From assembly GCA_030629775.1 (NCBI GenBank), contig DAOVOJ010000004.1:1-34405 (forward strand): a DNA stretch of 34,405 bases, written 5' to 3'. Under the pieces are notes generated by a model, which searched no databases, was not told the DNA's origin, and was given only the letters and a program-made list of their open reading frames with translations. The translations under genes were made by a program, and so were the position numbers. The DNA is from Candidatus Moraniibacteriota bacterium. GTDB lineage: Bacteria; Patescibacteriota; Minisyncoccia; JAHIHE01; DAOVOJ01. Shown here piece by piece: positions 14,876 to 22,232 of the stretch (position 1 is the first letter of the stretch; the number at the start of each line of letters is the position of its first letter).

Positions 14876-15937
14876 ATGCTTTCATTTGAAAACCCCGTTA
14901 TTATTATAAACCTAGCAAGAGTCTTCACTATTCTGGCAATAACTTTTGCCATAGCGATTTTAGCAACTCCGATTTTGACCCGCTTTTTATACAAATATAA
15001 ACTGGGCAAGCAAATTAGAAACGAGGGCGACACGCCAATTTTTTCGGCGCTTCACAAAAAGAAAGCCGGCACGCCGACAATGGGAGGACTGCTGATCTGG
15101 ATAACGGTAACCGCTTTGATGATAATTTTTTGGCTGGGGGATAAATATTTAGATATTTCTTTATTCAACAACTTGAATTTTTTAGACCGGTCCCAGACAC
15201 TTTTGCCACTGGGAATTTTAGTCCTGGCGGGAGCGGTAGGAGCTCTTGATGACATTCTGGGAATTAGGGGAATCGGTCCAAAAGGAGGAGGTTTGAGAAT
15301 AAGAGACCGACTGCTGGTTTATGTCGGCGTGGCAATGATCGGAGCTTTTTGGTTTTATTTTAAATTGGATTGGGATATGATCCACATTCCCTTTCTGGGC
15401 GACTTTTTCATCGGAGGATGGTATATTCCTCTTTTTGTTTTTATTATTACCGCGACCTCTTTTTCCATCAATGAAACTGACGGACTAGACGGATTGGCAG
15501 GCGGAACAATTTTGCCGGCCTTTGGCGTTTTCGGAGTAATCGCTTTTGTCCAGGGTAATGTAGAGTTATCAATGTTTTGCGCCGCCATCTCAGGAGCGCT
15601 TTTGGCATTTCTTTGGTTTAATGTTCACCCGGCCCGATTTTTTATGGGCGATACGGGAGCAATGGCTCTGGGAGTAACGCTGGGAACAATCGCCATGCTG
15701 ACCAATTCATTTTTAATTTTACCTCTTGTTTGTTTTATTCCCGTAATTGAAACCCTTTCAGTGATCATTCAAATAACTTCTAAAAAATTAAGAAATGGCA
15801 AAAAAATATTTAGAAGCGCTCCCATCCATCACCACTTTGAAGCGCTCGGCTGGCCCGAAACCAAAGTTACCATGCGCTTCTGGATTATTTCCTGGGTTAT
15901 GGCGGTAACCGGATTGGTGATCGGATTAGTAGGATGA
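14876..15937 (+). CDS. mraY: Phospho-N-acetylmuramoyl-pentapeptide transferase MraY
   Basis: Integral membrane enzyme that joins UDP-MurNAc-pentapeptide to undecaprenyl phosphate, forming lipid I; 353 aa, the normal length, with about ten membrane helices. Signature residues are intact: KKKAGTPTMGG, the catalytic loop NETDGLDGLAGG (D202, D205; the usual N-LTD is N-ETD here), FMGDTGA (D259) and the HHH motif PIHHHFEALG (H318-H320). It lies alone, outside the usual mur/fts cluster, although ftsA and ftsZ are only 2-8 kb downstream. TGA is the stop. An upstream run of TTAAAATG-like units touches the start region. Confidence 0.95.
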   Translation: MLSFENPVIIINLARVFTILAITFAIAILATPILTRFLYKYKLGKQIRNEGDTPIFSALHKKKAGTPTMGGLLIWITVTALMIIFWLGDKYLDISLFNNLNFLDRSQTLLPLGILVLAGAVGALDDILGIRGIGPKGGGLRIRDRLLVYVGVAMIGAFWFYFKLDWDMIHIPFLGDFFIGGWYIPLFVFIITATSFSINETDGLDGLAGGTILPAFGVFGVIAFVQGNVELSMFCAAISGALLAFLWFNVHPARFFMGDTGAMALGVTLGTIAMLTNSFLILPLVCFIPVIETLSVIIQITSKKLRNGKKIFRSAPIHHHFEALGWPETKVTMRFWIISWVMAVTGLVIGLVG

Positions 15938-15938
15938 T

Positions 15939-16031
15939 ATCATTTTAACATCTAAACATAATAATAATAATTTTATAAAAACATTTTTAAATTTATTTCT
16001 TAGTGTTAAAATGTTAAGATATTAAAATGAT
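15939..16031. repeat. Inverted repeat after mraY
   Basis: ATCATTTTAACATCT (15939-15953) faces AGATATTAAAATGAT (16017-16031), with GTTAAAAT/GTTAAGAT steps inside the right arm. It ends five bases before the rpsU -35 element. Confidence 0.65.
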
Positions 16032-16035
16032 TTAG

Positions 16036-16064
16036 TTGACCCAAGTCAATTTAGCTGTTATAGT
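16036..16064 (+). promoter_or_regulatory. Strong sigma-70-type promoter for rpsU
   Basis: TTGACC at 16036-16041 and TATAGT at 16059-16064 are separated by 17 bp, with an extended TG at 16056-16057. The -35 overlaps the short palindrome TTGACCCAAGTCAA, which could be an operator. Confidence 0.75.
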
Positions 16065-16120
16065 TGCATTAGATTATGATAGTATTTATTTTTATTTAGA
16101 ACGGAGGTGAATTTAATTTT

Positions 16121-16336
16121 ATGGTAGAAGTAAAAAGAAAAGAAAGGGAAAATGTCGGTAGTCTATTAAGGCGTTTTTCTAAAAGAGTTCAGCAAAGTAA
16201 ACTGCTAATCCATGCCAGAGAAGTTAGATTCAGACAGCCTAAAAAAAGCCGGCCGGAACGAAGGAAAAATGCTTTGAAAAGAAATGAGATTAGAGAAGAA
16301 AAAGAGGTATTAAGAAAATTGGGAAAATTGGAATAG
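16121..16336 (+). CDS. rpsU: Small ribosomal subunit protein bS21
   Basis: A 71-aa, strongly basic protein. The N-terminal half VKRKERENVGSLLRRFSKRV matches the bS21 pattern VxVxExExxxxALRRFKRxV, and the KKSRPERRKNALKR segment matches its KPSxxRKRKxxxAxKR region. bS21 joins the 30S subunit late, near the mRNA exit site. It is one of few genes here with a full ribosome binding site (GGAGGTGA at 16103-16110) and has a near-consensus promoter, fitting high expression. The rpsU-yqeY order is a common bacterial pairing and supports the call. Confidence 0.93.
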   Translation: MVEVKRKERENVGSLLRRFSKRVQQSKLLIHAREVRFRQPKKSRPERRKNALKRNEIREEKEVLRKLGKLE

Positions 16337-16355
16337 AATCCGGAATCTGGAATTT

Positions 16356-16595
16356 AAATTATTCTCCTCTAGAAAGGGGCTGGGGTGTGTTGGATTAGTT
16401 AAAAGTATTTTGAGTCTCAAATTTTTAATTTAAATATTTTACAGACTTTACAGACTTTTGGCTTTAATAACCCACCCCCAACCCCTCTCCCGAAAGGGGA
16501 ATTATGAGACCTAACAACCCACCCCCTGAAATCTTCCTGATCAGTTTTTACAAAAGTGGGGTTCCTAAGAGGGGAATAATCGGTAAAAATCAGCA
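16356..16595. repeat. Compound repeat: inverted CCCCTAACC-type copies around a dispersed segment
   Basis: The rpsU-yqeY gap has a G-rich arm (AGAAAGGGGCTGGGGTG, 16371-16387) and C-rich arms at 16469-16500 and 16515-16580. Between them is 16397-16507, a near copy of 1940-2052 upstream of pilB. The element ends AATAATCGGTAAAAATCAG before yqeY, as it does before pilB and pilC. No gene is seen. Confidence 0.75.
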
Positions 16596-16613
16596 GGCTT
16601 TAATTAATTTATT

Positions 16614-17066
16614 ATGAATTTAAAAGAACAAATTCAAAACGATATAAAAGACGCGATGAAAGGCGGCGATCAAATGCGGCGCGGCGTTTTGCGGACGATT
16701 AACGCTGACATTAAAAATGTTGAGATCGCCAAAAAAAATGTTTTAAGCGATGATGAGGTCTTAGAAGTTATTTCAATAAACGCGAAACAACATAAAGACT
16801 CAATTGAACAATATAAAAAAGGTGGCAGAAATGATTTGGTGGAACAGGAAGAAAAAGAGTTGGAAATTTTACAAAAATATCTTCCCGAACAAATGAGCGA
16901 AGAAAAAGTTAGAAAAATAGTTCAGGAAGCAATTAAAAAAATGGGAGCGGCAGGAGCTTCTGATTTTGGAAAAATAATGGGAGCGACAATGAAAGAAATA
17001 AAAGGAAAAGCAGATGGAGGTTTGGTGAAAAAAATAGTGGAGGAAGAATTAAAAAGTAAGGATTAA
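16614..17066 (+). CDS. yqeY: GatB/YqeY-domain protein
   Basis: A 150-aa soluble helical protein of the YqeY family. The N-terminus LKEQIQNDIKDAMKGGDQMRRGVLRTINADIKNVEI and the segment RNDLVEQEEKELEILQKYLPEQ are family hallmarks; the C-terminus GASDFGKIMGATMKEIKGKADGGLV closes the helical domain related to the tail of GatB. YqeY may act on tRNA or its amidation, but no role is firmly established. It is full length and follows rpsU, a linkage seen in many bacteria. The ATG has no ribosome binding site. Confidence 0.94.
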   Translation: MNLKEQIQNDIKDAMKGGDQMRRGVLRTINADIKNVEIAKKNVLSDDEVLEVISINAKQHKDSIEQYKKGGRNDLVEQEEKELEILQKYLPEQMSEEKVRKIVQEAIKKMGAAGASDFGKIMGATMKEIKGKADGGLVKKIVEEELKSKD

Positions 17067-17131
17067 TAGAATTATTAAAATCGGTATTTCGTGATTGATA
17101 AATATTTGAGTAGCGATTTAGCGTAAGCACA

Positions 17132-17173
17132 TTAATATTTGTTAAAATGTTAATATGCTAAAATGTTAATATG
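17132..17173 (+). repeat. Octamer array TGTTAATA forming the ybeY start codon
   Basis: Eight-base units TGTTAAAA, TGTTAATA, TGCTAAAA, TGTTAATA run from 17140 to 17171, and the next TG completes the ATG of ybeY at 17171-17173. The start codon is therefore part of the array. Confidence 0.75.
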
Positions 17174-17647
17174 AAAGAGACCCTTCTAATTAAAAATTTT
17201 ACTAAACATAAAATTAGCCAAAAATATTTAAATAAAGCGGCAGAGAAAACTTTAGAAATTGTTGACTTTAAAGGGCCGGCGGAGATTAGTTTGGTGATCA
17301 CCGGCGACCAAAAAATAAAAACACTTAATAAAAAATATAGAAAAAAAGACAGAGTAACGGATGTACTTTCATTCAGCGCTCTGGAAAATAAATCGGGTAA
17401 AAAAAATAAAAAAATAAAATTTATTTCACCGAAAGAAAAAGCGTTTTTGGGGGAGATATTCATCTGTTATCCGCAAGCGGCAAGACAGTCTAAGTTTCAA
17501 AATCATTCAACTAAAAAAGAAATAAGCATTCTTTTAATTCACGGAATTCTTCACTTATTAGGTTATACTCACGCTAAAAAACCAGAAATGACTAAAATGA
17601 AACAAAAGGAAAAAGCCATTTATTCGCTTTGCTTAAACGAAAAATAA
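17171..17647 (+). CDS. ybeY: Endoribonuclease YbeY
   Basis: Single-strand endoribonuclease involved in 16S rRNA 3' end maturation and ribosome quality control; 158 aa. The zinc site motif HGILHLLGYTH is intact with H124, H128 and H134. The earlier RKKDRVTDVLSFSA and LGEIFICYPQA segments also match the family. A lysine-rich insertion (KSGKKNKKIKFISPKEKAF, about 77-95) enlarges the loop before GEI. It lies between yqeY and ftsA. The start codon is embedded in an octamer array; a later start would remove the first strand of the fold, so the given ATG is preferred. Confidence 0.94.
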   Translation: MKETLLIKNFTKHKISQKYLNKAAEKTLEIVDFKGPAEISLVITGDQKIKTLNKKYRKKDRVTDVLSFSALENKSGKKNKKIKFISPKEKAFLGEIFICYPQAARQSKFQNHSTKKEISILLIHGILHLLGYTHAKKPEMTKMKQKEKAIYSLCLNEK

Positions 17648-17672
17648 AAGGCTTTTTTATTTTGGTGAAAGT

Positions 17673-17681
17673 GTGGTATAA
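17673..17681 (+). promoter_or_regulatory. Extended -10 promoter before ftsA
   Basis: TGGTATAAT, a perfect TGnTATAAT, immediately followed by the octamer inverted repeat. The -35 region is weak. The same GTGGTATAAT string precedes ftsZ, suggesting matched control of the two division genes. Confidence 0.6.
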
Positions 17682-17684
17682 TTA

Positions 17685-17775
17685 TATTGTTAAATTGCTA
17701 CATTGTTAAATTGTTGTATTGCTGTATTATTTTAGCGGCGGTAAAACAATTTAACAATTTAACAATATAACAATT
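17685..17775. repeat. Octamer inverted-repeat pair (ATTGTTAA/AACAATTT) before ftsA
   Basis: The left arm is six units: ATTGTTAA, ATTGCTAC, ATTGTTAA, ATTGTTGT, ATTGCTGT, ATTATTTT (17685-17732). The right arm is four: AACAATTT, AACAATTT, AACAATAT, AACAATTT (17744-17775). The 11-bp centre includes GCGGCGG. A sister element with the same units lies after ftsZ at 24609-24683. As part of the ftsA leader it could form a long weak hairpin. Confidence 0.85.
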
Positions 17776-17782
17776 TATTTTT

Positions 17783-19036
17783 ATGTCTCGAAGAGAAGAA
17801 ATAATTGTCGGGCTTGATGTCGGCAGCAGCGCCATTAGAACTGTCATCGCCCAACGGTCCAACAGAAAAGACAGTAAACCAATTATCCTGGGAGTGGGAA
17901 CGGCTTTATCGTTGGGTATTAGAAGGGGGATTGTGGTGGATGTTGAAGAAACGGTTAGGTCAATCGCCACTTCCGTTGAGTTGGCCGAAAAGGCGGCGGG
18001 AGTGCCGGTTGAACACGCCTATGTCAGTATCGGCGGAAATCATATCGCCTCTCAAATTAGTAAAGGAGTGGTAGTGGTTTCCCGAGTTGACGGCGAAATA
18101 AGCGAGGAAGATGTCAGTCGAGTTATTGAAGCGGCTCAGGCTGTTTCTCTGCCCAATAACAGAGAAATGATTCACATTATTCCTTGCACCTTTAATATTG
18201 ACGACCAAGATAAAATCAAAGATCCTGTCGGAATGAATGGTACAAGACTGGAAGTGGAAGCTTTAATTATTGAAGGCGCCAGTCCTTTTATCAAAAATTT
18301 GTCTAAATGCGTTCATCAAGCGGGGATTGATATTGACGAATTTGTTTTTTCTCCTCTGGCTTCCGCAAAATCGGTTTTAAGCAAAAAACAAAAAGAGTTG
18401 GGAGTGGTAATGGTGGACATTGGCAGCGGGACAACGGAGATGTCAATTTTTGAAGACAACAGTATTCTCAGCGCGGCCGCTTTGCCCATCGGCGCGGGAC
18501 ATATTACTAACGATATTGCTATTGGTTTGCGAGTTTCAGTTGAGACGGCGGAAAAAATTAAATTGGAATACGGCACGGCTCTTCCGGAAGAAGTAAACAA
18601 AAAAGATAAAATCAACTTATCGGAAATAAGCGACGAAGAAGAACTTGTTTCCCGCCGCTATGTGGCCGAAATAATAAAAGCTCGCTTAGTGGAAATTTTT
18701 TCAATGGTTGATAAAAAATTAAAGGAAGTTGACCGAAGCGGAATGCTTCCGGCGGGAGTTGTTCTGACGGGAGGAGGAGCTAAATTGCCGGGAATCATTG
18801 ATGTTGCCAAAGAGACCTTAAGGCTTCCCGTCCAAATTGGATTTCCAACCGAACTAAGCGGCATAGTGGATAAAGTAGACGATCCGTCATTCGCCACAGC
18901 TATTGGACTTGTAATGTGGGAAACGGATGAAGAAAATTTTTTCTCCAATTCTAAAAATCACGGACTCTTAAATAAATTCGGGCTTAGAGGAGTAGAAGGA
19001 AAAATTAAAAAAGTTTTTAAAACATTTCTGCCATAA
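17783..19036 (+). CDS. ftsA: Cell division protein FtsA
   Basis: Actin-like protein that tethers FtsZ filaments to the membrane; 417 aa, normal length. The phosphate-1 loop IIVGLDVGSSAIR (D12), the SHS2/1C domain region with HAYVSIGGNHI, the second phosphate loop VVMVDIGSGTTEMSIF and the adenosine motif GVVLTGGGAKLPGI are all present. The C-terminus GVEGKIKKVFKTFLP is the amphipathic membrane-targeting helix. The next gene is not ftsZ: three exported-protein genes lie between. It is preceded by an extended -10 promoter and an octamer inverted repeat that forms most of its 5' leader. Confidence 0.96.
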   Translation: MSRREEIIVGLDVGSSAIRTVIAQRSNRKDSKPIILGVGTALSLGIRRGIVVDVEETVRSIATSVELAEKAAGVPVEHAYVSIGGNHIASQISKGVVVVSRVDGEISEEDVSRVIEAAQAVSLPNNREMIHIIPCTFNIDDQDKIKDPVGMNGTRLEVEALIIEGASPFIKNLSKCVHQAGIDIDEFVFSPLASAKSVLSKKQKELGVVMVDIGSGTTEMSIFEDNSILSAAALPIGAGHITNDIAIGLRVSVETAEKIKLEYGTALPEEVNKKDKINLSEISDEEELVSRRYVAEIIKARLVEIFSMVDKKLKEVDRSGMLPAGVVLTGGGAKLPGIIDVAKETLRLPVQIGFPTELSGIVDKVDDPSFATAIGLVMWETDEENFFSNSKNHGLLNKFGLRGVEGKIKKVFKTFLP

Positions 19037-19058
19037 ATAAAACAATAAGCAATAAAAT

Positions 19059-19721
19059 ATGAAAACTAAGAATAAAATAAACTCGGTTTTTTTTATTGTT
19101 ATAGTTATTGTGATGGCGCTGACCAGTCAAGTTTTTGCCGGCTACTCTCTTCCTTCTCAGCCAGCTGGTTTGCCAAGTAGCTTGGAAAACGCGGCAATAA
19201 ATGCTACTAGTTGGTTATTGGGTTTTATAGTTTTATTGGCCGTTTTATTTATTGTTTGGGGAGGAATTAAATATGTCTTTTCAGCCGGCAATAAAGAAAG
19301 CGCGCAAGCCGGCAAAAAAACAATCACTTACGCCTTAATCGGACTTATTGTCGCCGGAGGTTCATACGCCATGATAGCGGTAATTGTTGATGATGTTACC
19401 AATATAAAAGAGCCTATTATTACAAGTACTGCTATCAGTCCCACTTCGGGTCCGCCAGGAACAACTTTTACCATTATCGCCACTATCACGGCATCAGCGG
19501 GAGTGGACATTGCGACAACAATAGTCCATATTCAAAATCCTGACGAAACAGACATTGACACGGTAACTCTTTATGATGACGGCGCCCATAGCGATGGCGC
19601 GGCAGGAGATAATGTTTACGGAAACACTTGGAATTCCGGAGCTGCTCCGGCAGGACCATATTTTGTTGATATTAGCGCTTGCGATTTGTTAGGAAATTGC
19701 AATGAAGAAGAAAATATTTAA
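19059..19721 (+). CDS. T4SS-pilin-like membrane protein fused to an Ig-like domain
   Basis: A 220-aa protein. A signal peptide (about 1-29, ending TSQVFAG) is followed by two membrane helices (about 52-72, LLGFIVLLAVLFIVWGGIKY, and 90-110, ITYALIGLIVAGGSYAMIAV) joined by a short basic loop SAGNKESAQAGKK. This is the layout of the VirB2/TrbC-like 'T4SS pilin' family (PF18895-like) frequent in CPR genomes. From about residue 120 an extracellular Ig-like domain follows, with ISPTSGPPGTTFTI and the motif YDDGAHSDGAAGDNVYGNTW of the choice-of-anchor X kind. The same motif recurs in the next gene, so the two share a duplicated module. It starts 22 bp after ftsA. Its role is unknown; a membrane-anchored surface protein is likely. 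Confidence 0.75.
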   Translation: MKTKNKINSVFFIVIVIVMALTSQVFAGYSLPSQPAGLPSSLENAAINATSWLLGFIVLLAVLFIVWGGIKYVFSAGNKESAQAGKKTITYALIGLIVAGGSYAMIAVIVDDVTNIKEPIITSTAISPTSGPPGTTFTIIATITASAGVDIATTIVHIQNPDETDIDTVTLYDDGAHSDGAAGDNVYGNTWNSGAAPAGPYFVDISACDLLGNCNEEENI

Positions 19722-19800
19722 TATTGATGGCAGTTTGAATATATACCAAAATAATAATAAGCATAACAACTATTAATAATTTAATTATTAATCTACAATA

Positions 19801-22212
19801 ATGCTTGTAATAAACAGAATTAAAAAATTAAAAACCAACTCTAAATTATTATTATTGATAAGCGTTATTTTAGTAAGCGTTTCAATTATTTCTTTTGTCC
19901 AGAGCGCTTCTTTTGAAATTGCCGATCAGCCGGAACCGACCGTGAGCAATACCAGTGTTACTCCCGGGACTGAAGACAGAGGCAGTAGTGTAGCCATTTC
20001 TTCTAAAGTAATTGATGTTTCGGGGGTTACTTATGTCAAAATACAGATAAAAAACGGTTTTGATACAATCGTGGCAAATATTGATCTTTACGACGACGGT
20101 ACTCATAGCGATAGCGCGGCGGGAGATAATATTTATGGTAACACATGGACAATTCCTATAAGTTTTTCAGCGGGAAATTATAAAATATTTATTACAGCTT
20201 CTGACACTCTTGGCAATGTTTATCAAACAGGAATTACCACTCCTTTCGGCGAGGCGGGACCGCGAAGCGAGGAAACTAATTTTAATGTAACTGTTCCTGT
20301 GATTACTTGTCCCGACGGTTCTTGCGATGTCGCCGGCGGAGAATGTTCAAGCTGTCCTATTGATTGTACTGTAGCCGATTGTTGCGGAACCGATATTTCT
20401 TGCAATGCTGTGGTAGGAGAAGATTGCTCAAGCTGCTCCACTGATTGCGGATGCGTTGCGCCGAATATTTGCTGTTCTGGAACTTGCCAACTACCAGCTT
20501 GCGTGAATAATAGCGACTGTAATGATGGCGATAGCTGCACAACAGATACTTGTAATAATTCTGGCACTTGTAGCGCCACCTGTTCTAATCCTTCAGTCGG
20601 TTGCATAGATGACGATGGTTGTTGTCCGGCAGGTTGTGATAGCACTAATGATAATAATTGTAGCGCAATCTGCGTAACAGATGGCTCATGCGATAGTAAT
20701 TGTCCAATAGGTTGTACCGTTGCGGAAGATCCTGATTGCGGTTGTCAAGATGATAACGGTTGTTGCGGAATAGGATGCGATAGTACTAACGATAATAATT
20801 GTTGTACTAATACCTGTGCTACAGATGCGGGCTGTAGCGCTATTGTTTTGTCTAACGCTAATATTACAACCGACGTTTGTTGCGGAGTTGGAGAATCGTG
20901 TTATGAATGTGACACTTCTTATTGCTGGAATGGCAGTAGTTGTATTGAAGATTACGATCCAATACCGAACCCTGTGGTAGGAAGCGCTCCGAATCCGATC
21001 GGAATATCAACTACGGTCGCGATAGACGATACCGTATATTTTGACGGGAGCAGTTACTCTTTGGATCCATATGGAACGATAGTTAAATATGAATGGGATT
21101 TTGAAAACGATGGAGCTTATGATTGGACTCATACGACTACTGGGATAACGACACATATATACACAACAGCCGGTTCATACATCGCTAAATTGCGAGTCAC
21201 AGATGATTGTGGGGTAACAGCCACAGACACCGTGAATATTACAGTCAATCCTCCCGGATTAGCGGCGTCAATTTTATCGCCGACAGATGGAGATGCTTTT
21301 AGTGAAGGAGACACTATTACTTTTTGGGGTTCGGCCACGGGAGGCATTTCTCCCTATGCTTTTTCTTGGACATCCAGTATAAATGGACCCATTGGAAGTT
21401 CTCAGGTATTTAACAAAAATGATTTAAGTGTTGGTGATCATACTATTACTTTAAAGGTGATTGACAATGCTAGCACGGAAAATACGATAAGTATAAATGT
21501 TTATATTCCGCCTAACAGTTTTACCTGGCAAAATGTAAGCGGTCAAAATTGGATGACAAATATTAAAGATCAGGGAGCTTGCGGGAGTTGTTGGGCGTTC
21601 GCAACAGTAGGGTCAGTAGAAGCAAAATATCAAATAGAACAAAATAATTCAACTTCGGGTATAAATCTCTCAGAACAATATATTGTTTCAGGATGTTGTT
21701 CCGCGGGAGATTGTAGCGGTGGAACAGTGCTCGCGTTTTCTTGTGTTCAAAATATAGGTATAGCAGAAAAAAATTGTTATAATTATCTTGGCAGCAATAG
21801 CAGTTGTCCAGTCGCATGTGATGATACAAGTCCGATAGATTTATGGAAAATTAATAGTTGGGATCCCATAATTCCACAACCACAAGGAGATAAGGCAGAT
21901 ATACAACGCGCTTTAATTCAACATGGACCTCTATTTGTAGGAATAGCGGTGGATCCATCGGGAGGATATTTTGGAGTCACTGGAACAGTGGATGAAAACA
22001 GCTGCGCCGTCTATACATGCGGAACAACACCAAATCATGCTGTAGTTTTAGTAGGCTATGACAATACAAATCAGTATTGGATTATTAAAAATTCTTGGGG
22101 CGTTATCTCTCTTGATATATGTGATAATGGTTATGCTAGTATGGATTACGGAACATGTCTTATTGGATCTAATATGTACGGTTTTTATTCAGAAGGAGTT
22201 TTGTCTCCGTAA
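19801..22212 (+). CDS. Secreted multidomain papain-family (C1) cysteine protease
   Basis: An 803-aa exported protein. An N-terminal hydrophobic segment (about 18-37) acts as signal or anchor. Then come an Ig-like domain with YDDGTHSDSAAGDNIYGNTW, a very Cys-rich region (about 165-385) with repeated CSSCxxDC and CDSTNDNNC motifs, a PKD domain (about 395-485, YEWDFENDGAYDW), a second beta-sandwich (about 490-570) and a C-terminal C1 peptidase domain. The catalytic set is complete: Q591 and C597 in DQGACGSCWAF, H746 in PNHAVVLVGYD and N764 in IIKNSWG. No I29 inhibitory propeptide is visible, so control must be different. The Cys density implies disulphide formation outside the cell. It lies between ftsA and ftsZ. 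A cell-surface protease acting on a host, a partner or its own surface is the likely role; the target is unknown. Confidence 0.9.
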   Translation: MLVINRIKKLKTNSKLLLLISVILVSVSIISFVQSASFEIADQPEPTVSNTSVTPGTEDRGSSVAISSKVIDVSGVTYVKIQIKNGFDTIVANIDLYDDGTHSDSAAGDNIYGNTWTIPISFSAGNYKIFITASDTLGNVYQTGITTPFGEAGPRSEETNFNVTVPVITCPDGSCDVAGGECSSCPIDCTVADCCGTDISCNAVVGEDCSSCSTDCGCVAPNICCSGTCQLPACVNNSDCNDGDSCTTDTCNNSGTCSATCSNPSVGCIDDDGCCPAGCDSTNDNNCSAICVTDGSCDSNCPIGCTVAEDPDCGCQDDNGCCGIGCDSTNDNNCCTNTCATDAGCSAIVLSNANITTDVCCGVGESCYECDTSYCWNGSSCIEDYDPIPNPVVGSAPNPIGISTTVAIDDTVYFDGSSYSLDPYGTIVKYEWDFENDGAYDWTHTTTGITTHIYTTAGSYIAKLRVTDDCGVTATDTVNITVNPPGLAASILSPTDGDAFSEGDTITFWGSATGGISPYAFSWTSSINGPIGSSQVFNKNDLSVGDHTITLKVIDNASTENTISINVYIPPNSFTWQNVSGQNWMTNIKDQGACGSCWAFATVGSVEAKYQIEQNNSTSGINLSEQYIVSGCCSAGDCSGGTVLAFSCVQNIGIAEKNCYNYLGSNSSCPVACDDTSPIDLWKINSWDPIIPQPQGDKADIQRALIQHGPLFVGIAVDPSGGYFGVTGTVDENSCAVYTCGTTPNHAVVLVGYDNTNQYWIIKNSWGVISLDICDNGYASMDYGTCLIGSNMYGFYSEGVLSP

Positions 22213-22232
22213 ATTATTAATAATATAATAAT

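Noticed and set aside
15935-15937. Possible UGA recoding, as in Gracilibacteria or SR1
   Set aside because: TGA ends mraY, pilN and dacA exactly at the expected protein ends, so it is a stop codon.
20223-20645. A 140-codon open frame antisense to the protease gene
   Set aside because: Gln/Ser-rich low-complexity translation opposite the Cys-rich region; a shadow of skewed codon use.
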